Assembly (NCBI RefSeq): GCF_022682495.2
Contig: NC_071398.1
Span: forward strand, 28,647,426-28,711,425
Length of the DNA stretch: 64,000 nucleotides
Reading direction: 5' to 3'
Origin: Desmodus rotundus
Lineage: Eukaryota > Chordata > Mammalia > Chiroptera > Phyllostomidae
Below the pieces are notes generated by a model. It saw only the letters and a program-made list of their open reading frames with translations. It had not been told where the DNA came from and did not search any database. The position numbers were made by a program, and so were the translations under genes. Shown piece by piece: positions 12,739 through 24,090 of this stretch. Numbering within the stretch: the stretch's first letter is position 1; every line of letters starts with the position of its first letter.

Positions 12739-13512
12739 ACCAGACCGCGCTGCGGAGACACCGTGTGGTGGGGAAAGTAAAGTATCAGCTGTGACCTACG
12801 GGAGCGAGGCGGGTGGTGAAGGGGAAGCGCCCTGCCCGCGCGATACCAGGGCCGGCCGGCGCCCGCAGGTAGGAGCTGGTAACGGCCCCCAGCCCCTCCT
12901 CGCTGGTCTGTTTCCCTTTTCGTTTGTGGTCGGCCAGGAGCCTTGTGCAAGGCGGGAGGCCGACCCGTAGGCGCCCCTACTCCGTGTGCCCCAGCATGCG
13001 CTTGGTCGAAGGACCGGGGGTGTGGGTGGGTTGGGGGCGCCCGTCAGGGCCTCGCCCCCCGCCCCCAGCGGACACACAGGCGGGTTCTGCTCCCCGCTGG
13101 CTTGGGCCCCGAGTGCTCCCCGCCCGCCAGCGTCATCGGGAACAGATGGATGGGGGGTGGCAGGCGCCCAGCGCTCCCTCCCGTCGCAATCCGGGATGGC
13201 GCGGGAGGGAGGGAGAGGGAGGGAGGCGGGGGAGTGTGGGCCTGCGGGGACGACAGCCTGCGCGACTGCCAAGCGCGGCGTGGGCATGTCCCGGGGCAGG
13301 TTTGGGGCTGGCAGAAGCGCGGGCTGGCACCGGGAGCGGAAAGTTGAAACCCGCAGCGCGGCGCTGCGGCGGCCGCTTGGGGGGCGGGGGTGTATTTGTT
13401 TGCCTCCCCACTCAAAAATATGAAAGCTATACATTTAGAGAGTTTTCAAAGGAAGATGTTCGGGGAGAGACCCGGAGGCATCGGAGCGACGTTGATAGCT
13501 CTGAGCACTGGA

Positions 13513-13528
13513 CGCGCGCGCGCGCGCG
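13513..13528. repeat. (CG)n run
   Basis: Eight CG units form a perfectly alternating run in the CpG-rich region. Such runs can adopt left-handed DNA. Confidence 0.9.
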
Positions 13529-14204
13529 GGGGTCAGAGCCCGGGGCGCCGGAATGTACCGGGGGCGGAATGGGCAGAGGGCACCCGACGAAACCTGCACA
13601 GTTAACCCCGGGCTTCCTGGAGACCAGAGGAGCGGGGCCGGGGTGGGGTGGGGGGAGGCTCCTTGCTCGCAGCGGACGCCCGCTGCCGGTGGGGGCGGGG
13701 GGGGGGGGAGCCTGGGACCCGCGGTCCTTTGCTATGCCTCCCGTGGGTGCCTAGGAATTTCAGGACGCTCCCTGAGTCATTCCAGTCCGTCAAGTGCCTG
13801 GGTGAGGTAGGGTGGGGGGGGGGGGTGCCAGGAATGGGGAGGTGCTGCGCTGGGGCCGGCGGCCCAGTGGGTCGTGCCAGTTTCTGGAGGCGGGCGGCCT
13901 CGCCTCTGACCGCAACCCCAGCTACTTAATGATGTCTCTGGTGGAGCGGCGCCTCCGTGGACTCTCCAGCCGCGGGGACATGGATTCTTCCAAGAACTAC
14001 CCTTGCCCCCCGCATTGTGGTCTTTCCAAAAGTTACTTAAAACGGAAGGAGGTAGTTCCTAGAATTTTGGGAGAGGCCCACGTTCTTAACATTGAACCCT
14101 TTATATATAAGGTCACACATTTGGGGGGTTGGGAATAAATGCACATAGACTTTCTTGTGCCCCCCAACTCATAGCAGTTTCAAGAAGCTGGTCTCCAGGA
14201 CACG

Positions 14205-14275
14205 TGAGTTTATCTGTTCGCTCATTAGGTCTGCTCTGTGCCAGACACTGTGCTAGGCGCCAGGGAAGCGGTCAC
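14205..14275. repeat. L2-like fragment
   Basis: The sequence 'tctgctctgtgccagacactgtgctaggcgcc' matches the widespread L2 phrase on size and order. It is short. Confidence 0.4.
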
Positions 14276-14771
14276 AAGACGCGCAAGGGCTCTGCTCGCG
14301 TGGCGGGCTTATTGGGAAGCTACTGCTCCCTTCTGGAATCAGGTGGCTGGTTTTAGACACCAGTGTGCCCGGGACCTCTGACCAGTCGAGCCAGGGGCTC
14401 CCAGGAGGCTGAGGGCAGCACTTACCCTACCTGCTGGTGTCCTCGGCTCACCTGGACGGCCTGGCTTGGGAGGGGCGTGTGCCCGCGCGGGTGTACCCGG
14501 CGCCTGTCAGTGCGCGCGCGTGTGTTTGCGACTGAAATCTGACACCTCCCGCTGGCTGAGGTCAGGGAGCAGGGAGCTAGCCAGTGGCCCGGGAGTGGGC
14601 GGCGTTGCGCTTGGGTGTGTCCTCGGCGGCCGCGACAGCAGCAGGTGTTTCTTGGCCTGGGCCCCGGAAGCTCCACCTCCCCAGCGGGCCCGAGCCGCTG
14701 CCGCCGCCGTGCCGACCAGCCCAGGGTGAGATAAGCAGTTTAGACAAACACTGGGCGAAGGTGGCTCCAGC

Positions 14772-14810
14772 ATGTGTCAGCCGAGGCAGAACTACGGGAC
14801 CCTGGCATGA
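14772..14810 (+). promoter_or_regulatory. 12-codon uORF overlapping the GSE1 start codon
   Basis: An ATG at 14772 with A at -3 opens a 12-codon frame (MCQPRQNYGTLA). Its TGA at 14808-14810 overlaps the GSE1 ATG (14807-14809) in the tetranucleotide ATGA. If the transcript begins upstream of 14772, scanning ribosomes meet this uORF first, and GSE1 would need leaky scanning or reinitiation. Its inclusion in the mRNA is likely but not proven by the sequence. Confidence 0.5.
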
Positions 14811-14813
14811 AAG
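14807..14813 (+). CDS. GSE1: GSE1 coding exon 1 (start codon, MK)
   Basis: The coding part is only ATG AAA G, followed by the donor gtgagcg. It supplies Met1, Lys2 and the first base of Gly3, and joins exon 2 in phase to give the family's [10 protein letters not shown] start. The ATG has G at -3 and is the first in-frame ATG after an in-frame TAG at 14741-14743, which supports this start. The exon extends upstream as 5' UTR; its left edge is not determined. A second in-frame ATG (Met4) in exon 2 could start a slightly shorter form. Confidence 0.9.
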
Positions 14814-15484
14814 GTGAGCGCAGTGCACAGGATTGGGGACGGGGGTGGGGGTGTCTCCGGACCCCCACGCCCGCCCGCCCGCCCCTCCTCTCCAAGTTCG
14901 CGGGTTCCGCGGGGGTGGCTGCCAACGGCTCCCCAGCAACTTCCCCTGGAGTGTGAGCAGTGATAAGAGCTGAGCGGGCGGGCAGGCGACCAGAGGCCCC
15001 CGCCCGCTGCGGGTCGTAGCCTGAGTGGCCTGACTCCTGGCGGGGACACGGGCTGCCGCTGGGCACAGCCTTGGCAGCTACTTTAGGCGAGGGGAGCGTA
15101 AGTGCGCGCGGACGGGTGGGGGGGGGGGGCGGGCAGCCCGGGGTACTTGGGGTAAGCTGTCGACGTTCCAGAGCCCGAGTGAAAACTTTGCGGCGGCAGG
15201 GGAAGTAGCAAGGGGGGGGCAGCTGTGCGCCCCCGTGGCAGGTGCTGGCGGCGGCTGGGCTGGAAGGGGGGCTCGCAGGCTGGGGCCTCGCGGTTTGGGT
15301 TTTTGTCTTGCTCCCTTCCCCCTCCCCTCGAAGCGGGGAGACCGCAGGGAGGGCGGAACTGAAGCCATCCGCGTCCCCGACCCCCACGCCCTGCTTCCCA
15401 AGGGCGCGCCCCGGGACTGCCGCTGCTCCCCTCCCTGCTGCTCCCCGCCTCCTTGGAGCGGCACCCGGCCCCTTCCCCTGCCGA

Positions 15485-15496
15485 AGATGGCTGCCC
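15485..15496 (+). promoter_or_regulatory. YY1-like motif
   Basis: AAGATGGCTGCC differs by one base from the strong YY1 site AAGATGGCGGC. Such sites often lie just downstream of CpG-island transcription starts, so it may mark another start about 0.7 kb into intron 1. Confidence 0.35.
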
Positions 15497-15673
15497 CAGC
15501 CTCGGAGGTGGTAGAGTGGTTGCATCCGCCACCCCTCACTCGCGCTGCCCTTTTCCCTTCCCAGCCCTTCCTGCTCCGCCTGGATGCGCCTCCCCGCCCC
15601 CAGCCCGCCCAGGCCGGCGGCTGTGCTGATGGGCGGCGAGTGGCCCGACCGAGTGGAGCCGATTCAATTATAT

Positions 15674-15694
15674 TGCAGCACCAGAGACACCTCC
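15674..15694 (+). promoter_or_regulatory. weak RE1/NRSF-like site
   Basis: The sequence tgcagcaccagagacacctcc keeps the CAGCACC left half of the REST site and part of the right half, with about 16 of 21 positions matching the consensus from memory. It lies in the GSE1 CpG-rich region. Function is unproven. Confidence 0.25.
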
Positions 15695-15871
15695 TCGGCC
15701 GCCCGCCTGCCTCTCCAGCAGGCTAATTAAATTCCCTCTGTGGAGGCGGAACAGGCCCTAGGCTTGCCCTCCCACCTTCCCCTTCCGGCTCCTGCCCCCC
15801 CCTCCCCCACCTCTCCGAAGCTCGGGGTGGGGGATAAAGGGACCACAGAGGCGCCAGGCTCGGATCGTGGC

Positions 15872-15894
15872 GGGGGGGGGGGGGGGGGGGGGGG
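15872..15894. repeat. 23-base poly-G run
   Basis: There are 23 consecutive G bases in the CpG-rich region, 1.1 kb downstream of the start codon. It can form G-quadruplex structures and is hard to sequence, so its length may be inexact. Confidence 0.9.
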
Positions 15895-17134
15895 TGGAAG
15901 GGTTTCCCTGGTTTGGGGGAAGGGAGGCCCTCCGCCCCGCACTTAAGGGGGCGGAGGGCTGTGGCCGCCTCCACGTGAGGGGCTGGGGGCCCTGCGTGGG
16001 AGCACTACCCTTAAGGGCTGTGTGCTTTGCTGGGAGCACCTGCCGGCCCCCAGCTGTGTGGTGGAGACCAGCCGGTGTCGAATCTATTTGGCTCTTGTTT
16101 GTAAACTAGCCTTTGTCAGCAAAGTGCGTCTAAAATATATTAAACCCTTGTTAACCCCTGCAGTGCCTTATCTGGGGCCCACACAGGTTGGGGTTTGGAA
16201 ACAAAAAGCGGGAACATCAGATGAAAATAAGGGCTCCTTTTGTGAAAGGCGCTGGAACAAAAGGCCGAGCGGACTCTGGGTGGGAACCTCCTGGTCTAAG
16301 CCGATTTCTAGGAGGCTGGGATGGAGGAACTGAAGGTCTTGGTGGGACACTCAGAAATGTGTCTCCTGGCTGGCTGCCTGGGCCCTCTCCCTGTGATTCT
16401 CTGCGTTGGGGGGGGGGTGGGGAGGGGGCAGGTGAGCAGCCTGCCTCTGGACCTCCCTCGCTGTTACTTAAGCTTGGGGCACATAAGCGTTGCTCACCCT
16501 GTGTTTATAGGCCATCTCCACCCGCAGGGATGGCGGAACCTGAGGCACAGGCTGCCACCTGACTCAGCTGGGCCACACCACAGGTGAGGGGGCCCGTGGT
16601 GCGGGCTCCAACTGGCAGCCGTGTGTCATCCCAGCTGCAGTCTGCCGGGGAGTCGCCGCCCTGCCCAGGAGGACTAGGAAGTGCCCGGCAGGCGGGCTTT
16701 ACCTAAGCAACTACGCTGATAGTTCACAAAGGCCTGTATCTGAGCCTGTGTCAGTGCAGCCCTGACCTCTGGGGAAGCAGGGTGTGGGGGGCTTTAATGG
16801 CCGGTGCAGGGTTGGCTTTTGTCACTTTGTCTGGAAGCAGGAGGCTGCAGCAAGGAGCGGAAGGGGGACGGCTAGGGCCAGCCAGGGTTTTGGCACTTGG
16901 CAGTTTTCTTTCTTCAAGCCTTGGGGCTGATGGGCGGGGGGGGCGGGGGGCTGGGACAGTCCTGGGGCTAGTCCCGCCTTGGGAGGCCTGTCCTGCTTCC
17001 AGGCATGGTCATATATGTGGGGCCAGGCTCTGAACAAGGCAACAGGCTACTCTCCACAGCGCACACCCTGACCTGTAGGGGACAGTTTTCAGAATCCTAG
17101 CTTGTCGGAGTTGAAAAGGGTTTATAGATTCCCC

Positions 17135-17300
17135 CAGCTTGGTTTCCTAAAACTGCTGGTGATCACATCTCCCAATTAAGCCAGAGCCTCTGTTCCTGGA
17201 CCCAGTGGGGGCAGGAATATTCTCGAAGCTCCCCAGTTGATTCTAATGCACAGACAGAGGCTAGAACCAGTCCTCCAACTGGTGAGCAAACTCAGGCCGA
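17135..17300. repeat. MER5A-like DNA transposon fossil
   Basis: The segments 'gcctctgttcctgga', 'agctccccagttgattctaatgcac' and 'agaaccag' follow one half of the MER5A hAT-type palindrome-like consensus. Confidence 0.5.
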
Positions 17301-18475
17301 GGGGTGTGGGGGCCAGCGCCGGAGCTCACGGCAAGAACCAGACCCCCCTTTAGGAGCTCCAGTGGGCTTTGCAAAACTGTCCCCTTGGGCAGTCCTGTAG
17401 CTGCCAATAACTTCCCTGTCTCCGGGGGAAGTTCAGGGGCTGCAGATCGAAGAAGAGCATTGTGGTTTCCAGCAGAAGCTGCCTGCCCCTGGACTCAGCA
17501 TGGGTGGGCAGAGGAACCAGGAGCAGAGTCTATACAGTACCTCTCTGTGGTAGGCCTGTGTCCTGCATCTCCAAGCTGGTGACCTCCCCAGCCCTCTGAA
17601 TTCCTTGGTCTTGGTGTCCTCACTCCCTTCCCCTGCTCTGAAAGAGGAGGGTTCTCTGGGTCCTGAGCCCCTACCTGAGGGGTGGCTTCTGGCAGCTCCC
17701 ACCTACTTTGCCAGAAGAAGGCAGGTGAGCAAGACCTGGCTGCTGCTGCTCTCCTTGCCCCAGAAACTCGCAGGGGCTTGTGGAGTCAGCTAGCAAGGCC
17801 GGTTTTTCCTGGCCCCATCTGAAGGCTTGGAATTCCCAGCCTGGGTTACTCGAAGTCCACAGCAGCCTGGGGCTGGGTGGTAGCACGGTAATTACCTCTG
17901 TTATGGCAACCCAGCGGTCTCCAAGCCACAGGGCTGGGTAAGGCTACCTGCCCCCTCCCCCAGTGCTAGGAGGGCTGTGTTTGTAACCTGCAGGAATCCA
18001 CATTTTGGGTGACATTTCAGTGTGGCCACTGTGCAAAGACCACCCTTCTGGCTTTAATTTCTCCCCCCTTGCTGACAGTATGTGGGGAGCTGCTGGCTTT
18101 ACTTCCTCATACTGGTCTTTCTCCCCAGCCAAGGCCAGGGGCGGGAGGTGACATTTCAGAGCGTTCTTGTCAATGAGAATTTATCAAGTGCCTCCTAGGA
18201 ACCTTCCAGCCTGCACTGGCTGCTGGGAGGTGTGCCGACAGATAACACAGGAGCAGCCCTTTGCACACCTGCCAGAACCTTGCTGGGGGCCTTTAATCTC
18301 AGCTCTGCAGCTCCTCCTGCCGCCACTAGCCTCTTCACCTGTGCCTGCTGGATGAAACCAAAGGCCTTTGTACTTCTGGCCCTGTCTTTGCTTAGGCTGC
18401 TCCTCCGCCTTTCCCAGGGGTCCCTGTCCCACCCCCGCCTTCCCTGATGCTTTGAGCAGATTCCCAAGTTCACGA

Positions 18476-18511
18476 GGGAAGCTGCTGCAGGAAGGGAAGC
18501 TGCTGCAGGAA
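18476..18511. repeat. 18-base tandem duplication
   Basis: The unit gggaagctgctgcaggaa occurs exactly twice head to tail (18476-18493 and 18494-18511). It is a simple slippage duplication. Confidence 0.95.
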
Positions 18512-18624
18512 GGGACGGGGAGTTTGTAAGCATCTGTGAAAAGGGGGAGATCTGGCTGAACTTGTTTTGTGGAGTTCCAGTGGGACTTGGGGGTTTCTGA
18601 GGGGTGTGGGGGGAGCAAGAAGCA

Positions 18625-18790
18625 TCCGAACGAGGGTCTTTACTCTTGGTTGCGCTTCAGAATCACCTGGGGAACTTCCAGGCCCAGGCTGGACTTGTGA
18701 CCAGTTACGCCCAGGGAGTCTCTGGGAGTTGGAGCCCAGACATCTGTAATTTATAAGCCCCGGCCCCAGGGGACTGCAGCTCACAAAGCT
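18625..18790. repeat. MER5A-like DNA transposon fossil
   Basis: The order 'cttcagaatcacctggggaacttcc', 'gcccaggct', 'gagtctctgggag' and 'gacatctgtaatttataag' follows the MER5A consensus well. Confidence 0.6.
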
Positions 18791-20569
18791 GAGCTGGAAG
18801 GGCCTTCTGCTCAGGGGAGTGGGTACACAGTAACTGTCTCCCTGGGGAAGGTGGGGGCGATGCTCCTTAAGGAGAACTCGGGTCTCCTGGGAAGCCCGGA
18901 TCTGCCCTGTTTGCCCTGAATTGGTGGGGGCCATCCAGCGAGCCAGAGCAAACATCTCCTTGGGACCGGGCGCGCTCTTAGCTAGTGGTGGTGTGGGGAG
19001 ACCTCGTGGGCACGCAGGGCTCTGGGCTCTGTATGAACCTGAGGTAGAATCCTGACAGTGATTCTCCCTACCTGGCCCAGGTGAGCTGAAGCCTTTCTTC
19101 CAGAGGATCTTCAAGTGCTGAGTTGTATTTGGCTGAGTGGCCTATGTGTCTGTCTGGAGTGCTGGCCAAACCTTCTAATTCTGGAACCGGTTCTTCCAAC
19201 TGGAGAACCTGATGTGTGTGCGGAGGTTTACGCTGTAGTGGCTTTGAGGCTGCCAGAGCTGGGTGGGGGCATCCCACACAGACAAATGGTGCTGTAGACA
19301 CCACCCCCCACTGTGAGAGTCCCTCAGCTGTGCCCCATCTACACATGGGGATGTAGAGGCGTCTGCATCCACGGATTCCATTCTGCCGGTACAGAGGGCC
19401 CACAGTTCATCCCTGTCCTTCTCTAGCATCTTGGGGTTCTGATTTAAGAGACTCAGAAGACTCTGCCTGTGCCCCTGACCCTGTACCTTGCAGCATTTGG
19501 GGTGAGGAGGGCTGCTGCCACTTTTCTTACCAAGACCCAAAGGCCCAAGGTGCTAAAAAAAAAGCCCCTGCTGGGGCTGTAGCGGCTGGTGTGCCCTCCT
19601 GTGGCCTCCTCCCTGCAGGGTCTCAGACCCTGTACGTGCATACACACCTTTTCCAGCCGTCTTGTTGCCACCCTGGGTAGTTGTGCCCTGGGTCTGGGAG
19701 GAGGGAGCAGGCACTTTCTCTCACAACAGCCCCGCCCTCCCTGTGCTCAAATGGCAGGTCTGTGGCCACTAGCAGCAATACAGGAGATTGATCTGTGAGC
19801 TTCGGTCAGGGCAGTGTCGACGTTGGGCAGGTGAAGCCGTCAGAAAGGAAAACCTGTGTGCTGATCTGAAGGAGACGGGGCAGGCATTCCCTTCGTGCTC
19901 ACTCCAGCACTCACTCCTCCTGAGGTCCCCAGGTGCCGCCTCGCACGCTGCAGAGCCCTTTGGCAGCAGGAGGAGCGAGTGCATTTATGTGACGCAGTTC
20001 CATGGGGCAGCAGTCTGTGCCTCCGCAGGTGTTGGTCTGTGTTAAGTTGTCATCTCCCAGACAGAGTGACCGGGTGGGAGTGTCCCTCCCTGTACCTGGA
20101 GGGGCTGGGCTGTTGTGTGCACTCCAGGAACGGAGGGGGTGGTCTCACTCCGCTGTTCTGCCCTCGCTTGGCAGGAGTCTGACTTTGAAGGCCAAGATCA
20201 TCCCCATCCGCTAGGAGAAACGGGGCCCCATGAGGTTCCTCTCCCCGCCTGAAGTCACCCAGCTGGGAACTAGTAGGAGAGAGGGTAGGGAAAACCAAGG
20301 GATGTGAGTGGATTTGCCCTGCTGCATCCCCTGTATCCTTTCAGTGCAGGTTTGTAACTTTTTTGCATGTGAAAGGTGGCCTTTTGTCACTCACGTAAAT
20401 GACTGAGGGTCCACAAGATGACAGCTGCTGCTGTGCTCTAGTTGGAGAGGCGCAACTGAATACAGGAAAGCCAACTAGCGTGGCCAGCTGGGAGATGGAG
20501 CGCGGGAGGGACTTGTGTCCAGAGGGTGTGGAGCTGTGGGGTCGTCCAGGCCACCTCTCCAGTGTGTGG

Positions 20570-20625
20570 GAGTAGGTCAGTTGTCCCCATTTAACAGATG
20601 AGAAAACCAAGGCTCTGAATCGGCC
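20570..20625 (-). repeat. short MIR fragment (reverse)
   Basis: The phrase 'ttgtccccatttaacagatgagaaaaccaaggctctgaa' is the reverse complement of the MIR 3' part. Confidence 0.5.
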
Positions 20626-21889
20626 CCACTCTGCCCTCGGCCTCTAGGCTCTTAGGGCGGTGTTTCGATGATCTCTTACAAGGTTTGTCGTGGGCTCTTG
20701 GGGAGCCAAGGTGTGGGCTGAGGTGGTGTGTTTTGAAGGGTTGACTTTAGGCCTTTTTTTTTTTTTTTTTAATAAACAGCCAGTTGCAAAACATTGGGCC
20801 TCAATGTACGTCTCACCAGACCTGATAAGATGAAGGAGGGCTTCCTTAGTAGGGACACCAGACCCTGGAGCCTGTCACGTAGGCGCAGGAGGTACATTTT
20901 AACTGTGTGGCTGGTTCCCGAGTTGGAACTGGTCAGACTGCGCTCCTGCTCGCTGCTGGACCGCCTGGTGGGATGTCAGCAGGGTACTGGCGTTTCTGCA
21001 GCCGGGCCCTCGGCGGACTTCGGGGCTTCGCACCCCAGTTACCAGCAGTGTTCGGAGCCCGCATGGCAGTGCCCTCTCAGGCCCCCGTGGGCGTGTGTGC
21101 GTGGGACTGCTCTGTTGAGTAGATTCCAGGAAGGGGAATGGGTGCGAAGGCCTGGGCCCCTCACAGAAGTTGCTGGGTGCTCCAGGAGGAGTGTCAGGGA
21201 CGCACTGGCTGATCGGGTCCCTCCACGCTCCCGAACCCTGGCCTCTGAGGACGTGCATTGGCCCTGTGAGAGGGAGAGACCCCTACTGTAGTAAGTGCTG
21301 TGCTCGAGGCCTTGTCTGCATCCAGGGCAGGTCTTGGGGTGGTCTGGGTGGTTTCCCGAGGTATGGTATCCTGGGGATTTGGTTACACAACCCAGAGGGG
21401 GCGGCTGGCACCCATGAGCCAATTTTGGACCCAACCATCCTGCCGGGGTTACTGGAACTGTACAAGTTGTCGGTTAGAGCCTTGGGGAACAGGGGTGTGT
21501 GTGTTTTTGAGCAGAGTTAAGAATTACTTAGACCTAAGCAGTAAGTAGGCTATGCAGCAGTTGGTGACACAGTTGTGGCCAGAAGGAGGTGACCAGCCTG
21601 CCTGTGGCAAGGCTGGGACTAGGGAGCTCACGACTCCTTGTTTGTGACTTATGCAAACTTCGCCCAGGTGACTCTGTTCTGAGCTCCATTTTGGCTGGAG
21701 GGTAGTTGTGGGGTTTTTTTTTTTTTCCTCCCAGTGGGGCATTCACTGACACGGCATGGTGCACGGGGCTCTGAAGATGGTGGATGAGCCCAGGTGAGGA
21801 AACATCCTGGGAACTTAAGAGTATTTGGATTTTAGCTCTGATGCCCTGTATCTCCCTAGCCTGGGTAGAACATGCTAGGGAAGGGCGTT

Positions 21890-22138
21890 AATACTCAGGG
21901 TTTGGCTCCCTGGCTGGTATGGCTCAGTGGATGGAGCGCCGGCCTGCAAACCGAAAGGTTGCCGGTTTGATTCCCAGTCGGCAAGTGCCTGGGTTGCAGG
22001 CCAGGTCCCAGTAGGGGTGTGCTAGAGGCATCTGAGATCGATGTGGCTGTCACACGTCGATGTTTCTCTCCCTTTCTTTCTCCCTCCTTTCCTCTCTCTC
22101 TGAAAATACATAAATCTTTTTAAAAAATACTCAGGGTT
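21890..22138 (+). mobile_element. Ves-type bat SINE with exact 13-base duplication
   Basis: The body at about 21903-22125 starts ccctggctggtatggctcag. It keeps A-box and B-box-like tRNA segments (ggtttgattcccagtcgg), the gtgcctgggttgcaggcc middle and a CT-rich tail ending in an A-rich run. It is flanked by identical aatactcagggtt at 21890-21902 and 22126-22138. It is the clearest young insertion in the window and a strong marker for a bat genome. Confidence 0.95.
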
Positions 22139-23954
22139 CGATATGTAAAGAATTCCGCGCTCTAGGATTCGGAAACCTGGGTTCACTGGTGCTACACATC
22201 GCCTCATGTATTTATGGGGCTTACAGGTGGGCTTTTGTGAATGCGACAAGACTATCTGCAGAATTAATCCAGGAGGTGTACTTTTTTCCGGTGAGAGTGT
22301 CTCGTGTGCAGACCATTGTGAGAATGGAGCTTTTTGCAAAAGCAAAAACCATTGTATAATTTGAGGCTCATCCTAGCTTGAGTGAACTAGCTCTGATTCC
22401 GGTGAGACCCACCTGTCGTTGGCACGTGCCAGGATTGCCGGCCTCCTGCTGGATGGGCCCTCGCCCCCAGGCTGAGGGTAGAAGGGTCGACCTCTTCCTG
22501 CTGACTCTGGATTGAATTAAGATGTTGACAGCAACTGAGCTGAGGGACCTGGCTGATGGATGCTTATTAGGCTCCTCCAGACTCTTTTCATTGCCGGAGC
22601 CTGCAAAGGGTTTCAGAGCTGGAAAGATGGCCCCCAGCTTTGAGCAAGCCCACTAGACTTGAGATGGTAGGGAGTGGTGGGGACTCTGGCAAGCTGGTGA
22701 TTTAGGGACAGACTAAGGGACAACTGCCACTCATTTGTTTTAAAATGTTTTCCACTGATTTGCATTTAAACAGCACAACTTAAGACTAAATAAAAGCAGA
22801 TCTGTGGATACAAGGAGGTCTGCTTAGCCTCTACCTCCTCTCGTCTAGGCTAGTCTCCCCTGCTCTGGAGCACTGGAAACTCAGGCTTGGCCCACCCTGA
22901 CCTGGCAGGGCCCTGCCGAGAAGCCGAGGTATGGGGGCCAAGCAGCAAACTGGGCTTCTGACTGATTTTCCACGAAGTGCCCCAGTCCCCCGACTCAGCC
23001 CTGGTGGCACCTGCCCTTTGGAATTCTGAAGCTCCCAGCCTGCCTGAACAGGGGTACAGATGTCACCCTTTCCGCCTGTGGAGGAAGGTGAGGCTGAGGT
23101 ATGTGCCTCGGAGCACCTACTGAGTTCCCTTAGGGGCTGGGGAGGCAGGTGGAGAGTGCCCACCCTGCCCAGGCAGCTTTTGTGAGCCTGCACTCGGTGT
23201 GGAAGGGACTGGAAGGGACAATGCTCTTGCGCTCTCTACCCCCCCTCTCCCCCAGAGCAGTTTCTCACATGAGGCATAGGACAGGAGCTGTTTGGACACT
23301 CAGAGTCCTGGGCCCAACCTCCTGTCTGCAGAGAGGGAGTAAGAAGTGGGGCCTGGGGCTTGGTCAGGCAGCTGCCTCTGTCTGCTGCCTCTTCCCCCAT
23401 TGAGGGTTGTATCCTTTTGGAATGAGGACCTGGCCTCAACCCCCAGCCCTCCCGGCCTTTTCCCCACTTGCTGGCTCTTGCCTGCTGCTCTGTGAAAACT
23501 TGGAGGCATTCAGTGTCCACCTCCTGGCCAGGTTGGGATCTTCTCCCTCGGCACCTGTCATCTGCATTAGACACTTTGACTCCCACCCACCTCCTACACT
23601 CGGCACCCGTGGAGGCCCTGACCATGCTCCTCTGTGAGAAAGGCTCTGCTCGGACTCGGCCTGCTTAGCTCGGGTGCCTCAAGCGCACAATGGGTTGCCG
23701 CCAGATCGGTTGCCCCATCGTGGTCCCAGCGTGGATCCCCTGCAGCCTGGTGCTATAGGAATGGGGGGTTCAGAGGAGGGGGTGGTCCCAAGGTCATGTC
23801 TTCATCTTTATTCCCTGGCTTTGTGTCATCTCTGCCCTCACTGGTGCCATCTGTACCCAGACGGGTGCTCTCACGGCAGTCAGCAAAATAGGAGGTTACC
23901 CCAGTGGGGGTTGGGGACCTTTCCAGTGCCCTCTCATTTTCAAAAGGACATTTC

Positions 23955-24090
23955 CGGTACAGCAGCAAGGAAACCTGGGTTGCCATCCTGGCTCTTCAGC
24001 CTCTCGCCATGCAACCGTAGACAAGGGTGAGACTCTCCCAGCCTTGGTTTGCCTGTCTGTAGACTGGGAGTCAGAGGCAGGATAAACTCG
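23955..24090 (+). repeat. MIR fragment
   Basis: The order 'aacctgggttgccatcctggctctt', 'caaccgtagacaagggtgagactctc' and 'gtttgcctgtctgtagactggg' fits MIR in + orientation, with divergence. Confidence 0.5.

Larger units (their letters stand above)
12600..16000 (+). promoter_or_regulatory. GSE1: CpG-rich promoter-like region of GSE1
   Basis: CpG dinucleotides become dense here and are sparse on both sides. GC boxes are visible, including repeated CCCG at about 14868-14884, as are several G runs and a CG repeat. The GSE1 start exon lies inside, at about two thirds of the island. A YY1-like AAGATGGCTGCC occurs at 15485-15496, and a TATAAATT at 12731-12738 marks the upstream edge. I infer a broad CpG-island promoter, possibly with more than one start site. 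The exact start sites cannot be read from sequence. Confidence 0.75.

Noticed and set aside
12924..13754. 276-codon open frame on the plus strand upstream of the start exon
   Set aside because: It is GC-driven, overlaps open frames in three other readings, has no recognised protein content and no splice link to GSE1 that I can support.
14740..15525. 261-codon open frame on the minus strand in the CpG-rich region
   Set aside because: Stop codons are rare in GC-rich DNA and similar long frames exist on both strands here. The translation is low-complexity Pro/Arg/Ala without a recognisable domain.
20754..20770. Poly-T run followed by aataaac, as a possible processed-gene tail
   Set aside because: No gene-like sequence or target duplication is attached, so it is only a simple repeat.
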